Assembly (NCBI GenBank): GCA_965205925.1
Contig: OZ242183.1
Coordinates: 186,001 to 250,000 of the forward strand
Direction of reading: 5' to 3'
Origin: CAYRJD01 sp965205925
Lineage (GTDB): Bacteria > Actinomycetota > Acidimicrobiia > Acidimicrobiales > Poriferisodalaceae
Length of the DNA stretch: 64,000 nt
This document shows positions 61,479 through 64,000 of the stretch, in pieces. Position 1 is the stretch's first letter; each line of letters begins with the position of its first letter. The position numbers were made by a program, and so were the translations under genes. The notes under the pieces were generated by a model that searched no databases, was not told the origin of the DNA, and saw only the letters and a program-made list of their open reading frames with translations.

Positions 61479-62189
61479 GTGCCTGCGGAGCCACGTGAAG
61501 ATGCTCTTGCTCGGCATCCACACTTGGCGTATGCGCGCGAACCGGGTTGGATTCGGGTCGATTTTCATTCGCACACGATGTGGTCAGGTGATTCCACAAC
61601 CACCGTCGAAGAGTTTTCTGAGTACGTAGCTGCCAGTGCGATAGACGTGGTTTGTATAACCGACCACAGTGCTATTGCTGGCGCATTGCACTTGCGTGAA
61701 AACCTGGACTGCCGAGTGGTTATAGGAGAAGAGATGCGCACGCATGCTGGTGAGCTGATCGGTTTGTTTTTGACTGAGCGAGTGCCGCAAGGGCTGACGC
61801 CTGTTGAAACAGCCAAACGCATACGTGATCAGGGCGGTTTGGTTTATGTGCCGCACCCGTTTGACGAGATGCGTAACAACTTGAACACCACTGTGCTTGA
61901 TCAGCTAACCGAGGCTGGGCTGGTCGATGGCATTGAGATTTTGAACGCCAAAACCAGTCTGCGCAGCTTGAACAAACAAGCCGCTGAGTATGCCGCTAAA
62001 CACGACCTCGCGGTGGGTGCTGGCAGCGATGCTCACATTCCTGAGGCTTTGGGTGCTGCCTATCTAGAAATGCCTGACTTCGATTCGCCAGCAGAGTTTT
62101 TAGCTGCGATGCGTCAGGGGCGAGCGGTTGGACATCATTTTGATGCCGCTCGTGAATGGCGAGCTCGCATCGTGCCTTCTACCGCTTAA
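61479..62189 (+). CDS. PHP domain phosphoesterase
   Basis: 236 residues, GTG start. The metal-binding motif RVDFHSHTMWSGDSTTTVEEF (HxH) is at about 25-45; CITDHSAIAG carries the second site; VIGEEMRTHAGELIGLFL and VYVPHPFDEMRNN follow; AVGAGSDAHIPEALG supplies the last ligands. The arrangement fits the small PHP family (TrpH/YciV-like nucleotide phosphoesterases). The substrate is unknown. It probably shares a transcript with tldD-tldE and precedes uppP by 70 bp. Confidence 0.9.
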   Translation: MPAEPREDALARHPHLAYAREPGWIRVDFHSHTMWSGDSTTTVEEFSEYVAASAIDVVCITDHSAIAGALHLRENLDCRVVIGEEMRTHAGELIGLFLTERVPQGLTPVETAKRIRDQGGLVYVPHPFDEMRNNLNTTVLDQLTEAGLVDGIEILNAKTSLRSLNKQAAEYAAKHDLAVGAGSDAHIPEALGAAYLEMPDFDSPAEFLAAMRQGRAVGHHFDAAREWRARIVPSTA

Positions 62190-62259
62190 CTTCTACCCGC
62201 TCTTGGAATGCTCGCTGGTGAAGCTCGTGCAGCGGTCGTGTAGTTAACGGTCAAAGCAA

Positions 62260-63255
62260 ATGCCACTAACTCACTCCATCGTGTTGGGCATCGTGCAGGG
62301 GCTAACGGAGTTCTTACCGGTGTCGTCAAGTGCCCATTTAGAACTGCTGCCGTGGCTCTTTGGTTGGGAGCACTTTGATGGCAATGCGTTACGAGAACAA
62401 GCTTTTGATGTTGCACTGCATGTAGGGACGCTGATCGGAGCGGTGTATTTCTTGCGTCATGAAATAGCTCGCTATTACAAAGCGGCCGTCTTTGAGGGCG
62501 TAAAGCAGAGCTTAAGAGCGCTCCAGCGATTAGCTACAGGTTCGCGCAACCGATCAAGCGACCTAAGCAACACTTCAAGCGCCAGCACAGAGGTGATCAC
62601 TGCGCCGGGTAATCCAGCTCGTCTGAGTCGCGACGCGCTAGTCGGTATGGCGTTAGTGGTGTCTTTGGTTCCAGCTGCAGTTGTCGGCGTGGTACTGGAA
62701 TCGACACTGGTATCGCTGGGTGAAAGAGTGCTGGTAATAGCGATTGCACTGTTTTTGGGTGGCTGGCTGCTTTGGTGGGCTGATCGGTTTGCGGGTCAAC
62801 GCGCATCCAAACACAAGACCCAGCAGAAAGTCGAACGCACGCTCCACGACTTCTGTGCACGCGACGCCATCGGGTTGGGTCTGGCGCAAGCCTGCGCTCT
62901 AGTGCCAGGGGTTAGTCGCTCAGGAGCCACCATCACCGTGGGCAGGTTGCTGCGGTTCGGTCGCATCGAAGCCGCGCGGGTTTCATTTTTGATGGGTTTA
63001 CCGATCATCGCAGGAGCAGGTGCATTTCGAGGACTGGGACTACTCGGTGACAACATTCCGTCAGATGATTTAGCTGCCATGGGCGTCGGATTAGTAACCG
63101 CAGCTCTAACCGCTTGGTTTGCTCTGCGTGTGATGATGCGATTGCTGACGCCTAAACAATCGCGTTCTAGCCACCAACTATTCACAAGCACAGCCCTCTA
63201 TCGCAGTGCACTGGCGATTTTGGTCACGATCGTGTTTCTTGCTGGTTGGAGATAG
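62260..63255 (+). CDS. uppP: Undecaprenyl-diphosphatase
   Basis: 331 residues, a little longer than the usual 270-290. BacA/UppP motifs: GIVQGLTEFLPVSSSAHLELLPWLFGW at the N-terminus, and PGVSRSGATITVGRLLRFGRIEAARVSFLMGLPIIAGAG. It recycles undecaprenyl pyrophosphate for cell wall synthesis at the membrane. A loop of about 45 Ser/Asn/Thr/Arg-rich residues (about 85-125, including RNRSSDLSNTSSAST) accounts for the extra length. ATG at 62260. Confidence 0.95.
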   Translation: MPLTHSIVLGIVQGLTEFLPVSSSAHLELLPWLFGWEHFDGNALREQAFDVALHVGTLIGAVYFLRHEIARYYKAAVFEGVKQSLRALQRLATGSRNRSSDLSNTSSASTEVITAPGNPARLSRDALVGMALVVSLVPAAVVGVVLESTLVSLGERVLVIAIALFLGGWLLWWADRFAGQRASKHKTQQKVERTLHDFCARDAIGLGLAQACALVPGVSRSGATITVGRLLRFGRIEAARVSFLMGLPIIAGAGAFRGLGLLGDNIPSDDLAAMGVGLVTAALTAWFALRVMMRLLTPKQSRSSHQLFTSTALYRSALAILVTIVFLAGWR

Positions 63256-63285
63256 CGCCGGTATCAGCGCATTCGGTATTAGGCA

Positions 63286-63888
63286 TTAGCCCAGTAGCAT
63301 GGGAACAACAACGCCCGTAATCCCTGCGCGCACCACGGCCTCTACGTCGGCGGCCGAAACATCAACTAACCAGCGATCCTCCTCTACTGCTATCACCACT
63401 GCACGCACCCGTTGCGCTGGCCCAGTACTTACCGGCTCATAAGGATCAACCTCAACGAACAGCAACAGCTCCACCGCCGAACCAATCGGCACCAGCGGCA
63501 CACCAGCGGCCACCGCTATTGCGACACCGCGTCTACCCAGCGAAACTGCGGTTAGCTCAGCTAGGTCGGCCGCAGTCAGCAAGGATCCGTTTGGCACTGC
63601 GCGTCCCAGAGGAGTGATTTGCGATACGTCTATCAGTGCCTGTTCGGGTACCAGATGCTCTGGTACCTGCACCACCGCCACGTCGGCAAGGCCTGGAACT
63701 TTCCCCGCGGTTAATAACCCTTGTGCTTGCAACACCGAAACTGGCCGACCCCAAGCCAGAGCAGCATTGTCTGCACGCCGTTGCGCCGCGCCAACCAACA
63801 GTGCAGCTAGCAGCGCAATCGCAATAACAGCCGTCCAGTGAGTTGTGCCTGGACGACGATGCCACCATCTAAGAATCCTTGGCAGCAT
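63286..63888 (-). CDS. SAF domain protein with N-terminal membrane anchor
   Basis: 200 residues. One helix at about 20-36 (AVIAIALLAALLVGAAQ) and then a SAF/CpaB-like region: LAWGRPVSVLQAQGLLTAGKVPGLADVAVVQVPEHLVPEQALID, then ITPLGRAVPNGSLLTAADL. SAF domains occur in Flp pilus assembly protein CpaB and antifreeze-like proteins. No other pilus genes are in the window, so its role is open. Convergent with uppP, 30 bp apart. Confidence 0.75.
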   Translation of the reverse strand: MLPRILRWWHRRPGTTHWTAVIAIALLAALLVGAAQRRADNAALAWGRPVSVLQAQGLLTAGKVPGLADVAVVQVPEHLVPEQALIDVSQITPLGRAVPNGSLLTAADLAELTAVSLGRRGVAIAVAAGVPLVPIGSAVELLLFVEVDPYEPVSTGPAQRVRAVVIAVEEDRWLVDVSAADVEAVVRAGITGVVVPMLLG

Positions 63889-63946
63889 TTGTTCACTCCC
63901 TCGATCGGACGGTCGGAAGTGCCTTGAGAAGTGCTACGGCTAACTA

Positions 63947-63969
63947 TGCCATGTCGGTGTGACATGGCA
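63947..63969. terminator. 9-bp hairpin in the right-hand intergenic region
   Basis: TGCCATGTC (63947-63955) pairs with GACATGGCA (63961-63969), loop GGTGT. It lies upstream of the SAF gene on its strand, so it may end a minus-strand gene lying beyond the window, or be an operator. No ORF is visible in 63889-64000. Confidence 0.45.
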
Positions 63970-64000
63970 AGTTGGAATTATTAGGCGTTCACCGTCGACT

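Overview
The window looks like a compact actinobacterial chromosome segment of moderate GC content (roughly the mid-50s by eye, not computed). My best guess is class Acidimicrobiia. The reasons are the high-GC-Gram-positive gene set (actinobacterial SerC, CofC/FbiD for F420, double-WYL PafBC-like regulator, SAF protein, geranylgeranyl-reductase-type oxidoreductase, MenB), dense gene packing and frequent GTG/TTG starts. This placement is inference. No phage, transposase, rRNA or CRISPR array was seen. Two tRNAs are present: Gln(CUG) and Glu(CUC).

Layout. 1-6.9 kb: 5' end of menB, a sigma factor carrying a membrane segment and an exported-looking C-terminal part, an EamA transporter, a GT4 glycosyltransferase facing an LPG-synthase-like membrane protein, and a geranylgeranyl-reductase family enzyme. 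6.9-15.5 kb: transport and redox genes (two MFS, SDR, zinc alcohol dehydrogenase, small membrane protein, MATE, membrane-anchored sugar-dehydrogenase-like propeller) with a 34-bp tandem array between adh and the second MFS. 15.5-29 kb: branched-chain amino acid synthesis (leader peptide/attenuator, ilvB-ilvN-ilvC, leuC-leuD, leuB-cimA) interleaved with serC, an aspartate-type aminotransferase, serA, an alpha/beta hydrolase and greA. 29-31.8 kb: two unrecognised genes, gltX and tRNA-Gln. 31.9-43.5 kb: one livG/livF ATPase pair, two livH/livM permease pairs, two almost identical substrate-binding lipoproteins and a DUF3179 lipoprotein. 43.6-64 kb: tRNA-Glu, acyl-CoA synthetase, glpD, double-WYL regulator, AlaX-type editing protein, TauE/SafE exporter, PIG-L deacetylase, cofC, a 769-residue unknown, rnhB, acyl-CoA dehydrogenase, small NifU-N-like protein, a second LPG-synthase-like membrane protein, tldD-tldE, PHP protein, uppP and a SAF protein.

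How the genes fit together. CimA with LeuCD and LeuB could make 2-oxobutyrate from pyruvate, which IlvBNC then use for isoleucine; the same IlvBNC serve valine and leucine. The 5' leader of ilvB encodes a short peptide with three consecutive leucine codons followed by mutually exclusive stems, so leucine-sensitive attenuation is the simplest reading. The Liv transporter cluster is composite: one ATPase pair, two permease pairs and two receptors.

The most unusual signals are: (1) in-frame minisatellites with periods of 9, 12, 15 or 18 bp in at least seven genes, two of which share the same 12-bp core in opposite coding orientation; (2) two substrate-binding protein genes identical except for eight clustered base differences, with the duplicated block limited almost exactly to the ribosome binding site through the stop codon; (3) the ilvB leader; (4) a 34-bp tandem array in which every unit carries a hairpin and which supplies the stop codon of the neighbouring MFS gene; (5) a membrane-tethered sigma factor; (6) stop codons that overlap or sit inside terminator stems at convergent gene ends.
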